From assembly GCF_036588685.1 (NCBI RefSeq), contig NC_086378.1:80679127-80743126 (forward strand): DNA of 64,000 bases. The letters are read 5' to 3'. Below the pieces are notes generated by a model. The model ran no database searches, was not told where the DNA came from, and saw nothing but the letters and a program-made list of their open reading frames with translations. Source of the stretch: Mytilus trossulus. Its lineage: Eukaryota > Mollusca > Bivalvia > Mytilida > Mytilidae. Below, one piece after another: positions 34,301 through 41,317 of the stretch. The position numbers and the translations under genes were made by a program. The stretch's first letter is position 1; every line of letters starts with the position of its first letter.

Positions 34301-37300
34301 TGACCTCTGATCCAAATGACAAGCAGTATAAAACTAGGACTGACTTTGGAGCTGAAACCATAGAAAGGACGCCATGGGCGACTATACCATATCCCGGTAA
34401 ATAATCAACATTTAGTAAATAGCATATTATAGTTTCATATTTTGATTCTTAAGATATATTTAGTCAATAATATCGACTTACTCCTAGATTTGAAATAACC
34501 GAACTGAAACGTAAAAAAAAAAAGTTGAAGATACCAAAGCTATATTAAAACTTCTAAGTCGAAAACAAATTGACAATTCCATGGCAAAAAAAAAAACGAC
34601 CGGAAGAGAAACAATAGTAAAACAAAACACAACATAAAAAACTTAAAGACTGAGGCAAGACGAGCCCCATTACAAATCTGGTATGATCACAGGTGCTCCG
34701 GACGAGTTAGCGAACTTTTTTTCCCTTAGTTGCACCCGTAGTTTTGCTCACGTAAGTACAAACCGGTGATACGAATAATTTAGTAGGTCACATTCGACGA
34801 AAACAGGACGGAATTGTGGTTACGAAAAATTGGAATAAGATACAAAGGTACCATTAAAACATTTAAGTTGAAAAGAAGATGAAAACATTACGAAAAAAAC
34901 CCAGAAAGACGACAAGAAGTAAAGGAAAAGAAGTCTACAAAAATTAAATAAAAGGTATAAAAACAAAAAATATCGAACTCCAAGGAAATTTCAAAACGGA
35001 AAGTCCCTTATCAGATGGAAAAACTAAAAGGTTAAACACCTCAAACGAATATATTACAACTGTCATATTCTAAGAACTACTTAAACAAATTAACGATTGA
35101 TCAACATGAATCCCCACCAAAACATCGGAGTGATTCCAAGTGCTTCGAAGATAGTAATAGTTGTAAAAAGCATAAAAAAAATCTATGTTTGCAGAAGATC
35201 TTCTATGAAATTTTGTTTCAGACACTTTCTGAAGTCTTTTGTTCTATATTGGTCAGAAAGGTCCATTAACTATCGATTTCAGGTCAATTTGGAAGTTCAG
35301 AATTCAACACTGGAATATTTCTAGCTTTTTTCTTAGCTACATTATTGTCAGTCATTGAATCTATTGCTGATTATTACGCATGTGCGAGATTGTCTCATCT
35401 TCCGCCTCCGCCATTATCTGCTATGAACAGAGGAATAATGATGGAGGGGTTCATGTCCATGATAGCAGGATTCTTTGGAGCAGGACATGGCACAACTACA
35501 TACAGCAACAATATAGGACTCATTGGTATGACTAGGGTACGTACAACTAAAAATTAATTTGTATATTAAAACACACACTTGTATAATTATCTTGTTTTTT
35601 TAGGCCCCACCTACGATAATAGAGGGGCATTATATTTTCTTGTCTGTGCATCCGTTCGTCGAATTGTACGTTCGTCCGTGCGTCCGTTTGCCCCACTTAA
35701 AGTTTTTGGTCAAGGTAGTTTTTGATGAAGCTGAAGCCCAATCAACTCGAAACTTAGTACACTTGTTGCTTATGATATGATCTTTCTAATTTTAAAGCCA
35801 AATTAGACTTTTGACCCCAATTTCACGGTTAACTGAACATAGAAAATAAAAGTTGGAGTTTCAGGTTAAAGTTTTTGGTCAAGGTAGTTTTTGATGAAGC
35901 TGAAGTCCAATCAACTTGAAACTTAGTACACTTGTTGCTTATGATATGAGCTTTCTAATTTTAAAGCCAAATTAGACTTTTGACCCCAATTTCACGGTCC
36001 ACTGAACATATAAAATGAAAGTTGGAGTTTCAGGTCAAAGTTTTTGGTCATGGTAGTTTTTGAAGATGCTGAAGTCCTATCAACTTGAAACTTAGTACAC
36101 TTGTTGCTTATGATATGATCTTTCTAATTGTAAAGCCAAATTAGACTTTTGACCACAATTTCACGGTCCACTGAACATAGAAAATGAAAGCGGGAGTTTC
36201 AGGTTAAAGTTTTTGGTCAAGGTAGTTTTTGATGAAGCTGAAGTCCAATCAATTTGAAACTTAGTACACTTTCTGCTTATGAAATGATCTTTCTAATTGT
36301 AAAAGCCAAATTAGACTTTTGACTCCAATTTTACGGTTCACTGAACATAGAAAATGAAAGTGGGAGTTTCAGTTTAAGTTTTTGGTGAAGGTAGTTTTTG
36401 ATGAAGCTGAAGTCCAATTAACTTGGAACTAAGTACACTTTCTGCTTATGATATGTTCTTTGTAATTGTAAAAGCTAAATTAGACTTTTAATTCCAATTT
36501 CATGGTTCACGCAACTTCACTGAACATAGAAAATGAAAGTTGGAGTTTCAGGTTAAAGTTTTTGGTCAAGGTAGTTTTTGATGAAGTTGAAGACCAAACA
36601 ACTTGATGCTTAGTACACGTGTTTCCTATATGGTATGATCTGTCTAATTTTAATGCAAACTTAGACTTTTTACACAATTTCAAAGTCCATTTAACATGGA
36701 AAATGATAGTGCGAGTGGGAAATCCGTGTTCTTCGGACACATTCTTGTTTTGTATTAAATACTCACATTATATCAAACTCCTTCCAACGAACTATAACAA
36801 TATTCAATACGCCAAAGGGAATCTTAAAAGATAATAATTTCATAATATATCATTTAATACTTAATTATATAACATGACTTGTGAGGTCCATGTCTTTGAA
36901 ATGTTTGACATGTGCTCCTTGTCTTGCTTTAACTAATTCTTTCGAGGTTCCATTATTATTACTTCAATATCAAAGAATCTGTCTTTCCAATAGAATACTT
37001 GTATTTCCGTTTATTTGTTAAAAATGGTCTACATATTTTGTTATTTATTTATGTCCGAATTACAGGTTGCCAGTAGGAGGGTTTTCCAGATGTTAGGCAT
37101 ACAGCTAGTAATGTGTGCTGTCATTGGTAAACTGGGTGCAGTTTTTGTTACCATACCATATCCTGTTTTAGGTGGATCAAGTATCTTAAGTTTTGGACTT
37201 TTTATTGGAATTATGTTGTCGTACCTACAGTTTGTAGATATAAACTCAACCAGAAACATGGCTGTCGTTGGTGTATCATTGTTGACCGGTCTCATGGTGC

Positions 37301-39228
37301 CAAATTGGGTGAAAGAGAATTCAACTACTATAAAGACAGGTAATACTTTTTGTGATTTCTATAACTCGGAATCCTCATAGTTTAAGCTAAAAAAATACAT
37401 AAAACATGCACTAATTCTTTTTTTTTTATGCTCAAACGCATGTCAAGATTATGATGGCAATGCATATTTATGTTAACTAGTATAGTTCGATAATTTTTCA
37501 CTTGTATGTGTTATCCCAGTATACATAAAAGAATATGTAAAATTTTTTTTTATAAGGAATTAAGGTTAAATTATACTAATGTATTGACCCGTGTATATAA
37601 AGTTTCAAGCAACATGCTGAGTTGAGCCTTGAACGCAATGAAGTCATTTAGTCATTATGTGCAAGGCTAAATTCAGCATGCTTCTTGAAACATTAGACAA
37701 AGGATTTTCTTATCCTAGGCAAAGATTATCTTAATTAGACGAAACGCGCGTCTAGCGTACTAAATTATAATCCTTGAACCTTTGATAACTATTTCAATAG
37801 ATAACCTAAAATATTTTTTTCTGCTGATGGACTGTCAGTTATCAAACTCATACCAGGCTTATTGTGTTCTGGCTTAAGTATGACCAAGTGCAAGACAGGA
37901 AGATACTGTATAAGTAGGAGACATGTATATTAGTATTACTGAACACAACTAATGTCCGTGAGATGCAAAGACCATCACAAATTGAAAATGATGCCAAGAA
38001 TTTTTAGGGTTTTGCTATTAAACGTCTTTGCTGTCATTTTATTAGAGAATTCACCCATGTACACGTGTTTTCGTAATTTAGATGCATTTTTATTTGCAGG
38101 CAGTGATGAATTCGACAAACTTCTTATAATGACTCTTACGAACCCCTCATTCTTTGGGGGTTTCGTAGCTTTCATTCTTGACAACACTCTGAAAGGTAAA
38201 CGAAAAATAAATTTTTGAAACTTTGGAAAAAGAGTGTATCAGCTTTGTTTGACATACACATGAGGAGGGAGAAAACAGTAATCTCCTTTTCATATCTAAA
38301 AGTTTAATCATAAAACGGGTGCATAAAAGAACATACAATAAAAACAGTTAGAAAAAACAAACTACTTAGCAACATAATGCAATCGATAATAACAATAAAG
38401 GTTCATATTAAAATGCTCGGAATAATAAACCTTACTCCCCGACATTGTGAACCAAACTATTTTAGGTCTATACCGTAGTTTAAAAAATTTAGATACCATT
38501 GGCTTCAAAATTTTTGGATTTTAGATTTGCTGATAAAAATAAACACAGTAAAAAGATACAGAAACAGCGGTTGACAAATAATAATTAACCGTTTAATTCT
38601 CTTTAACCCAATTTGGTTCCATAAGGCCGGTCAATATTGATACGAATACGACAACCATGTGCCTGGCATGGGTAACCAATACACTGTAAATTATTAACTG
38701 TTTAACTGACAGCTTGCTAACGAGACGTTAAAAGAGAGGTAATCTAGGAAGGATGTACAAGACACACACATCTCAAAAAACAAAACACTATAGTAAAAAA
38801 AAAACTTATAGGATGGATGTACATTACACACACATCTCAAAATCAAAACATTATACTGAATAAAACAACGGTTTTATTGCAGTCCTGACAATTACAAAGG
38901 TTATTATTTTGTTCAACCCATTTCCAGGGACATAAAGTGCGAACGTATTTACCGTATGTTTAATAATCAAAATTAATATCCATGCTTTTTTGTTTGTTTT
39001 CTAGGAACTAAACGAGAGCGCGGGTTAGCTGCTTGGGCACTAGGAGAAAGTCAATCAGTTGATACACAGTCTAAGATAGAGGAAGATTTAGATGTTTACG
39101 AAATACCAATATTTACAAAATATTTAGATAAAATACCTTGTATGAAATATCTACCGATATTTCCGACATACACACCAGAAAATTATAGATGCAGAAAGCA
39201 ATTAACTTCAGAAAAAGAAAAGCAATAA
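19270..39228 (+). CDS. SLC23A-like: SLC23 (NAT family) transporter, complete 12-exon gene, 664 aa
   Basis: Exons 19270-19368, 28011-28247, 28915-29072, 30005-30123, 30747-30820, 32900-33081, 33420-33540, 34240-34396, 35283-35536, 37066-37339, 38100-38195, 39005-39228. All junctions are GT/AG and phases agree, giving 1995 bp including the stop. SLC23 proteins are Na+- or H+-coupled membrane carriers for ascorbate or nucleobases. Family blocks seen: FGVRLPVYQGPTPAYIVP (about 162-179), VVGPLTVVPTLVLLGI, ESIADYYACARL (408-419), LPPPP.SAMNRGI..EGF, NNIGLIGMTR (458-467), LQFVDINSTRNMAVVG, FGGFVAFILDNTL. Sequons at N201 and N207 fall in the usual glycosylated loop after helix 3. Oddities: QQ (112-113) replaces the conserved QH, and Asn458 replaces Q/E/P in the NAT signature. 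Length is near that of vertebrate SVCT proteins. Substrate is not assignable. Confidence 0.9.
19645..19992. repeat. Inverted-repeat (MITE-like) element next to the LINE
   Basis: Left end TCAAGAATTTGAAAATCCAA..CACGGAC is the imperfect reverse complement of the right end GTCATCATGATTTTCAAAAT..TCTTGA. The interior is rich in CACGAATT/AATTCGT strings. Similar sequence (GATGACGGATTCAAAAATCA) appears at 25008-25215 on the other side of the LINE. Confidence 0.5.
20166..20531 (-). pseudogene. LINE ORF2 C-terminal Cys/His segment, out of frame with the RT
   Basis: Continues ORF2 after the homopolymer frameshift at about 20521-20550: EEFCLEPYLLKLRRGHRVN, then CPLCKAGLGDVYHYICKC, the C-x2-C-..-H-..-C element common after the RT domain in LINE ORF2 proteins. 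The tail is KYPNEKKYLACLNIV with a hydrophobic end. Confidence 0.75.
20503..22791 (-). CDS. LINE reverse transcriptase segment (762 codons open)
   Basis: The longest open frame in the window. RT motifs in order: NWKAPGEDEF, PLFKNKGDPNNLDNYRAIC, GFRKGYSVQDSMF, CAFVDFRKAFDTVW (motif A Asp), GVRQGEKMSPFLFALYLND (motif B) and LLYADDTIIFAES (motif C, YADD). The thumb and LTYSSEIWG region follow. The first codon shown is not a real start: upstream an in-frame TGA separates it from the endonuclease. The end reads into Gly-rich nonsense (SSRGGGGWVGGG) where a C/G homopolymer shifts the frame. Inactive or nearly so because of the other breaks. Confidence 0.9.
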   Translation of the reverse strand: MNIFTTHSDDNCSSQRGHARWDPDKENRFIETLVSDVTKFDEISLLLSEDSSTDPKERINTAVDKICDLFKSTANRVFKPKGRFYPSGTSNQLWFNKQCRDKRKGFHKAKNRCSLNKNKENRDEMKKSGKVYRTEMNKSFESFQHALESDMRKLSKKDSGKFWKILKRFDRGGSDKDIKVTIDQLYEYFKSLNKSDVPDDDIDFEDLANSIKDQGFIEIIDQEITEDEILSAVKKLCNWKAPGEDEFVNEFIKSTVNQFLPIYTKLFNLVFDSGIVPNSWLIGIIKPLFKNKGDPNNLDNYRAICLTSNLGKVFTSILNSILNALSDEIGIITDGQGGFRKGYSVQDSMFIMHALISLYLSSGKKSFCAFVDFRKAFDTVWRVGLWQKLLKYNIGGKIFKVILSMYTDIKSCVKNGELKTDFFPCEVGVRQGEKMSPFLFALYLNDLEEYLDENSVDGLKFINGKFTENLDLYIKLFILLYADDTIIFAESAEGLQNALDVFEQYCFEWKLTVNVTKTKIVIFSKRKYNKNVTCKLCNEIIEIKNSYVYLSLLFNYNGNFFQARKKLVDQAQKALYALYKKIQNISLPIDLQLKLFDALVVPILTYSSEIWGFENKNKTEKLHLQFCKRSLGVRSSTPNFMVYGELGRFPLELQIKLKIVCFWHKLATNDKKLSGKLYKLLWYMHEHEGCNFKWFSYVKSVFNDCGFCELYNFPEQVDYNYIKINVRQRLQDQFNKKWFSDLKKKSSRGGGGWVGGGILSTV
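22804..23676 (-). pseudogene. LINE ORF2 endonuclease (EEP/APE-like) part, frameshifted
   Basis: Three overlapping frames together carry the EEP order: CICLNVCGLRSKL with YDILIFLESKTDEF (23676-23368), MGCMYLPPENNKY and PLIVGDLNAKT (23353-23144), then NNLYIGNSRLPGNDHMIGLT and DVHCG (23175-22804). LNVCGL, E.K, GDLNA and the final H motif correspond to catalytic regions of APE-type LINE endonucleases. At least two frameshifts break it. The last frame ends at a TGA and continues in the same frame into the RT segment. Confidence 0.8.
23830..24837 (-). pseudogene. LINE ORF1: zinc-knuckle plus SGNH-esterase-like protein, broken
   Basis: The upstream part (24837-24430) has three CCHC knuckles of form C-x2-C-x4-H-x4-C: CKFCNGTDHPSFKC, CFNCHQPGHISKNC and CNYCLLAGHIKRDC, typical of nucleic-acid chaperones. 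It stops at TAA (24430-24432), and the same frame continues to 23830. The second part has SGNH-hydrolase blocks: LILGASNGKRL, VVICLGTNDI and SDPSGVHISDKG. The usual GDS nucleophile block reads GAS here, keeping the Ser. Both parts share one reading frame, so I infer a single ORF1 split by one nonsense codon. No true start is visible. Confidence 0.8.
25280..25385 (+). repeat. Dispersed hammerhead-bearing repeat (SINE- or retrozyme-like), intact copy
   Basis: GGCTTTATAAATATTTTGAT, the ribozyme (25304-25347), then AAAATTATAATCCTGGTACC and TTTGATAACTAT. This string order recurs at 37735-37795 and, with other bodies, at 12318, 13850, 15745, 29208 and 45786. I recognise it as a high-copy bivalve repeat. 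Confidence 0.75.
25304..25347 (+). ncRNA. Type I hammerhead ribozyme, core intact
   Basis: Core strings CTGATGA (25310-25316) and GAAA (25330-25333) are present. Stem I: GCGTCA (25304-25309) pairs with TGGCGT (25342-25347), six pairs including two G-U. Stem II: GTC (25317-25319) pairs with GAC (25327-25329) around loop TTATGTA. Stem III is minimal: ACG (25333-25335) pairs with TGT (25338-25340) around CG. Predicted cleavage follows C25341 in GTGTC. Such short stem III hammerheads are known from metazoan retroposons and small circular retrozyme RNAs and may work best as dimers. Sense is the same as the surrounding SLC23 transcript, within intron 1. Confidence 0.8.
25663..26946 (-). mobile_element. 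Tc1/mariner-like transposon, fossil
   Basis: Left end CATGGAAAAAAGTATTGCAA and right end TTGCACTACTTTTTTCCAAC..TG are inverted repeats, each bordered by TA within TA-rich sequence; length 1284 bp. On the minus strand, about 26210-26120 translates to HLPWHDRSPDFNHIEHIWET and then FGRKLRE, the conserved W..RSPDLNPIEH.W....R.LR end of Tc1-like DDE transposases. Several stops and frameshifts lie on both sides and the N-terminal HTH is unrecognisable, so it is inactive. Confidence 0.82.
27200..27610. repeat. Dispersed repeat R3, copy 1
   Basis: Matches 40225-40805 in order: ATGCATATGTT, TTCTGAAGAAAATTCTTTAA, TTTAGAAGAA.TTTACTT, CAGCAAGCAATTC and AAATCCGGTGA.CACAATAC. No coding capacity or inverted ends recognised. 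Confidence 0.7.
28011..28247 (+). CDS. SLC23A-like: SLC23 gene 1, exon 2
   Basis: Acceptor TTTTATAG ends at 28010; donor GTATTT starts at 28248; 79 codons, phase 0 at both ends. Mostly charged N-terminal sequence, then WKLLYKVSDSPPFYMTVLFA, which enters the first membrane helix and ends at Gln112. An internal TTTACAG (ending 28085) could serve as an alternative acceptor. Confidence 0.85.
28915..29072 (+). CDS. SLC23A-like: SLC23 gene 1, exon 3
   Basis: Acceptor AATTTTAG ends at 28914; donor GTGGGT starts at 29073; 158 bp, ends in phase 2. It encodes QTLMVLPFCVMSAIMVAQSV through FLSAVCTFLQTTFGV, that is membrane helices 1 to 3 of the transporter. The paralogue exon at 59971-60128 has the same length. 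Confidence 0.9.
29208..29345 (-). repeat. Hammerhead-type repeat, decayed copy in SLC23 intron 3
   Basis: On the minus strand TTACTGATGACTCTTTGGTA, then GACGAAACGCGAGGCTG. CTGATGA and GAAA are kept, but stem II is mispaired (CTC against GAC) and the cleavage triplet is GGC, not NUH, so activity is unlikely. The body TGAGGAGCATTGAAAGTCCC (plus strand) is the family's flank. Confidence 0.65.
29751..29838 (+). repeat. Repeat R1, terminal scrap
   Basis: TTTTTCATTTTTAGCCATGT and CGTTGTCAGTTTATTTTCGA followed by TATGAGTTTGTCTGTCCCTA: the last 90 bp of repeat R1. Confidence 0.7.
30005..30123 (+). CDS. SLC23A-like: SLC23 gene 1, exon 4
   Basis: Acceptor AAATAG ends at 30004; donor GTACAG starts at 30124; 119 bp. 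It encodes RLPVYQGPTPAYIVPLLVIS, the conserved LP.(F/Y)QG block, then WKCEP and the sequon N-A-T. Same length as the paralogue's exon at 60859-60977. Confidence 0.9.
30747..30820 (+). CDS. SLC23A-like: SLC23 gene 1, exon 5
   Basis: Acceptor ATTTTAG ends at 30746; donor GTAAAT starts at 30821; 74 bp. It encodes ENFTTDEPDIVGYREKIALP with sequon N-F-T, an extracellular loop, ending in LRV before the next helix. The paralogue at 61394-61467 is the same length. Confidence 0.9.
30920..31345. repeat. Repeat R2, two opposed fragments in SLC23 intron 5
   Basis: 30925-31075 carries GAGGAAAATTCAAAATGGAA and AAACACATCAAATGAAAGGA (forward). 31080-31290 carries ATTTATGTCTTTTGAACAGC and GGTATACGTCTGTTGCC (inverted). 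At 31300-31335 ATTGGCAATCATACCACATC is a scrap of another common repeat (GTGCCAATGAGACAACTCTC type). The remaining 31345-32890 of this intron holds no recognised exon; another inverted R2 piece lies at 32465-32600. Confidence 0.6.
32900..33081 (+). CDS. SLC23A-like: SLC23 gene 1, exon 6
   Basis: Acceptor AAACAG ends at 32899; donor GTAAAT starts at 33082; 182 bp, ends in phase 2. It encodes MQGSLILAGGLHMMIGLTGL, VGPLTVVPTLVLLGIELNGV and HWGVSAG. GPLTV.PT and HWG.SA are SLC23 hallmarks. Strongly similar to 62461-62642. Confidence 0.95.
33420..33540 (+). CDS. SLC23A-like: SLC23 gene 1, exon 7
   Basis: Acceptor TTAACAG ends at 33419; donor GTAAGT starts at 33541; 121 bp. It encodes TCLISIILAVYLNGWNMPLP and GRGFHIIRYPLQQVLA: a membrane helix followed by a cytosolic loop. 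The paralogue exon at 63540-63660 is nearly the same protein. Confidence 0.95.
33690..33880 (-). repeat. tRNA-derived SINE-like repeat
   Basis: On the minus strand it starts GGCCTCGGTGGACAAGTGGT, containing an A-box-like TGGACAAGTGG, and later has GCGTTCGACTCC, a B-box-like GTTCGANNC, about 90 bp downstream, followed by GGTCAGTGATTTTCCTTGG, a SINE-body motif familiar from molluscs. It is not a functional tRNA: the arms do not pair. It lies in SLC23 intron 7. Confidence 0.5.
34240..34396 (+). CDS. SLC23A-like: SLC23 gene 1, exon 8
   Basis: Acceptor CTTTCAG ends at 34239; donor GTAAAT starts at 34397; 157 bp, phase 1. It encodes ILFAILIGWSICGILTYAGA, then DFGAETIERTPWATIPYPG; the R.D.......PW..IPYP pattern precedes helix 8 in SLC23 proteins. 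Confidence 0.9.
34590..35080 (-). repeat. Repeats R1 (inverted) and R2 in SLC23 intron 8
   Basis: 34660-34830 is R1 reversed: ATCACAGGTGCTCCGGACGA, TTGCACCCGTAGTTTTGCTC and AGTAGGTCACATTCGACGAA. 34960-35075 is R2: AAAATATCGAACTCCAAGGA, GGAAAGTCCCTTATCAGATG and ACCTCAAACGAATATATTAC. Confidence 0.65.
35283..35536 (+). CDS. SLC23A-like: SLC23 gene 1, exon 9 (NAT signature)
   Basis: Acceptor ATTTCAG ends at 35282; donor GTACGT starts at 35537; 254 bp. It encodes QFGSSEFNTGIFLAFFLATL, IESIADYYACARLSHLPPPP, GFFGAGHGTTTY and SNNIGLIGMTR. It carries the substrate-binding helices 8-10. Usual SVCT residues ESIGDYY and GTGNGST are ESIADYY and GAGHGTT here. The first residue of the NAT signature is Asn. 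Confidence 0.93.
35600..36760 (+). repeat. Dispersed repeat with expanded 169-bp monomers
   Basis: Starts GCCCCACCTACGATAATAGA and a TCCGTTCGTC run, a common bivalve repeat. It then holds six copies of a unit beginning AGTTTTTGGTCAAGGTAGTT at 35701, 35870, 36039, 36208, 36377 and 36557: spacing 169 bp four times, then 180. It ends GGACACATTCTTGTTTTGTA. A single unexpanded relative lies at 42730-42920. It lies in SLC23 intron 9. Confidence 0.85.
37066..37339 (+). CDS. SLC23A-like: SLC23 gene 1, exon 10
   Basis: Acceptor ATTACAG ends at 37065; donor GTAATA starts at 37340; 274 bp. It encodes VASRRVFQMLGIQLVMCAVI, GKLGAVFVTIPYPVLGG and LQFVDINSTRNMAVVGVSLL; each aligns by eye with the V.SRRV, GKF.A.F...P.P.LGG and LQFVD.NS.RN blocks of SVCT proteins. 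Confidence 0.93.
37602..37691. repeat. 90-bp hairpin element
   Basis: GTTTCAAGCAACATGCTGAG against TCAGCATGCTTCTTGAAAC, extended inward by GAGCCTTG/CAAGGCT: arms of about 29 bp around a loop of about 30 bp. It is a small MITE-like foldback 50 bp before the truncated hammerhead repeat. Confidence 0.65.
37712..37800 (+). repeat. Hammerhead-type repeat lacking the 5' half of the ribozyme
   Basis: TATCCTAGGCAAAGATTATC jumps directly to GACGAAACGCGCGTCTAGCG, then TAAATTATAATCCTTGAACC and TTTGATAACTAT. CTGATGA and the first stem I strand are missing, so it cannot cleave itself. Confidence 0.75.
38100..38195 (+). CDS. SLC23A-like: SLC23 gene 1, exon 11
   Basis: Acceptor TTTGCAG ends at 38099; donor GTAAAC starts at 38196; 96 bp. 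It encodes DEFDKLLIMTLTNPSFFGGF and VAFILDNTLK; FVGG..AFILDNT is the last strongly conserved SLC23 block. Confidence 0.93.
39005..39228 (+). CDS. SLC23A-like: SLC23 gene 1, exon 12 (terminal)
   Basis: Acceptor TTTCTAG ends at 39004; stop TAA at 39226-39228. It encodes GTKRERGLAAWALGES (ERGL..W is conserved), then a cytosolic tail with KYLDKIPCMKYLPIFPTY, a K.....KY.P..P pattern seen in SVCT C-termini. No clear AATAAA lies within the next few hundred bases. Confidence 0.9.
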
Positions 39229-39664
39229 CATTGAAATGTCTTATCTTATTACATTCTGCAAATGTACTGATTCGGAATTAGATTAATTCATATATATATT
39301 TAAAGCATATACATGATGTAACTGCTATGATGTAATCACCTCTTTTTGTCACTTAAGGTTAATCGGGTATATTTCAGGAATCCTCGATCTTCGATTATAA
39401 AATAGATAGAAAGTAAATCGGGTTTATTTATAAAGGAATGTGTAGAAAGTTTACCAATTTGTTCAGTATCAAGAAAATGAGTCCCGTAACCCAAATTTTC
39501 TGAAGGGGCATTATAAGACCTATATTTTTTTATTTTATCTATTTTTATCTAAAAATATTAACCTTTTTGTTTACGTCTTTTATTGATTTTTTTGTGCATG
39601 CTTATTTGATTTATTTAGTCAATTGTATTGTATGTTGAAATAGTTTTCGCTGCTAAATTCAAAA

Positions 39665-39720
39665 AAGAAAATGTGGCTTGATTGCCTATGAGAACAACTC
39701 CCCAGAAAAGACCAAATGAC
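39665..39720 (+). repeat. Short dispersed repeat fragment
   Basis: TTGATTGCCTATGAGAACAA and CCAGAAAAGACCAAATGAC match the common bivalve pattern (GCCAATGAGACAACTCTCC followed by AAGAGACCAAATGAC). 39230-39660 before it holds nothing recognised. Confidence 0.55.
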
Positions 39721-40224
39721 TATTATGTCTATTTGTTTGCTCTACTAATTGTGTCAATCTCAAATGTTAAAGTTCGCTGCTTCGTTTGGATTTATATACT
39801 AGATAAAGTATTTAGCATTGTAATAGAAGAACGTTCGAATTTACTTGACCGACACTTCACAAAATGACAGCGTTTTTATATTTTTAACTTCTTTATGTAT
39901 AATGGAGCTCAAAATACAATCTTTGTGTTTTTACTACAGAATAAGTATGGCGACACTAAAAACGAATTTTATGATAATTTGGTCTTCTTTAACCTCTTAT
40001 CTTGATATTTGTGTCTTGACCATCAATAAAATACGCTTGTTACGAAAAAGGAACCAATCTTTACTGAATTCACTGTTTATTAGCTTCATGTGTATATTTT
40101 GACGTTAAAAAAACGTTATGACGTATTTCGGAAAGGTAATCCTAAACACAATAAGAAAAATGCGGATTTTTTTCGGGGGATTTTCATTAATTATCGCAAA
40201 AATGAATGAAAATTATTTATAAGT

Positions 40225-40805
40225 TAAAGTCATAAGGTCCCTCAAATCTAAAAAAAATAATGCATATGTTTTTTATAACTCAATGGATAGTTTTCATTGT
40301 AAAACTTATGTACATATACTTTTTTCTGAAGAAAATTCTTTAATTTATTCATATTTAGAAGAAGTTTACTTTATTTGAATTGCTTCCTTCCAGCAAGCAA
40401 TTCCCCCGATATATTTTCCATATGCAAGGTGACCTCAGTGTGACCCATCTGAAAAAAATCCGGTGACCACAATACGCATGGGTGTCCTTAAAATAAACTA
40501 TTATCTGAATTTACATGTTAAACACGTGCTCAATTTCCATGCTTTTTGTTTATTTTTCGTCAATTGTTGACAAACAGGTGACAATCGTTAAACTTCGGCT
40601 TCAAAACATGAACTTTAATTGCCTGCCATATTTTCACAACAACACTGACCGATTGAAAAAAAAAAATGGACGATTATACGAAATTTACATGAAAAAAATG
40701 ATAAATTCGAGCACAGAAGACTAAGTTTATGATGTTTGTATGCATTGGTTTAAGAATTGGAAGAACATTATTTTTCACCGGCCACTCGTTTCTTATGACT
40801 TTAAG
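40225..40805. repeat. Dispersed repeat R3, copy 2
   Basis: Second copy of the family at 27200-27610, with an extra block at about 40520-40710. It interrupts the duplicated upstream region described for 39830-41520. Confidence 0.7.
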
Positions 40806-41132
40806 CAATGCTTATCTGTCAGATACAAATAGATAATTGTTGTGAACAACGGATGTCAGTCAATGCAAAATTAAATATTCAATTATCAACGCGTAGTCCT
40901 GAAATACTTTAAATGTTTAAGATGTTACAAAATCGTTAATGTGTCTTATAAGATTCTACAAAATTTAAGTGGATTTCAAATTTGGATCCAGTAAATGAAA
41001 TAGTTTTACGGAAAAATGACACTTCTCTTTTGTATTGTATTATGGTAAATATATGCTACAGGGAAATTTTTATAATTCATATTCGTTTTACACCTCTTCT
41101 ATAACAGCATGCAATGCAAACCATTAATTAAC

Positions 41133-41317
41133 TTGCTTGCTATGTTTGTTTGTAAACAACAGGTATATAGTCTGTTTATTATATACTGGAACTTGATTGG
41201 ACAATAAACATTAAATTCAATTCGTGTTAGTTTTATTGTCTTATCAAATCCCAGTATATATTGAAACTCTCCCTAACAATTGTTTGCAAACATCCAAACA
41301 AACAGAGTAAGTAAGTC
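41133..41317. repeat. Hairpin MITE-like element, about 185 bp
   Basis: The outer arm ACTTGCTTGCTATGTTTGTT is the imperfect reverse complement of AAACAAACAGAGTAAGTAAG. The inner arm ATATACTGGAACTTGATTGG with ACAATAAAC pairs with TTTTATTGTCTTATCAAATC and CCAGTATAT. It is absent from the related sequence upstream of 49172, which suggests an insertion. Confidence 0.6.

Noticed and set aside
35097-35282. Plus-strand frame upstream of SLC23 exon 9
   Set aside because: Intron sequence; the exon starts at the ATTTCAG acceptor, where similarity to SLC23 begins.
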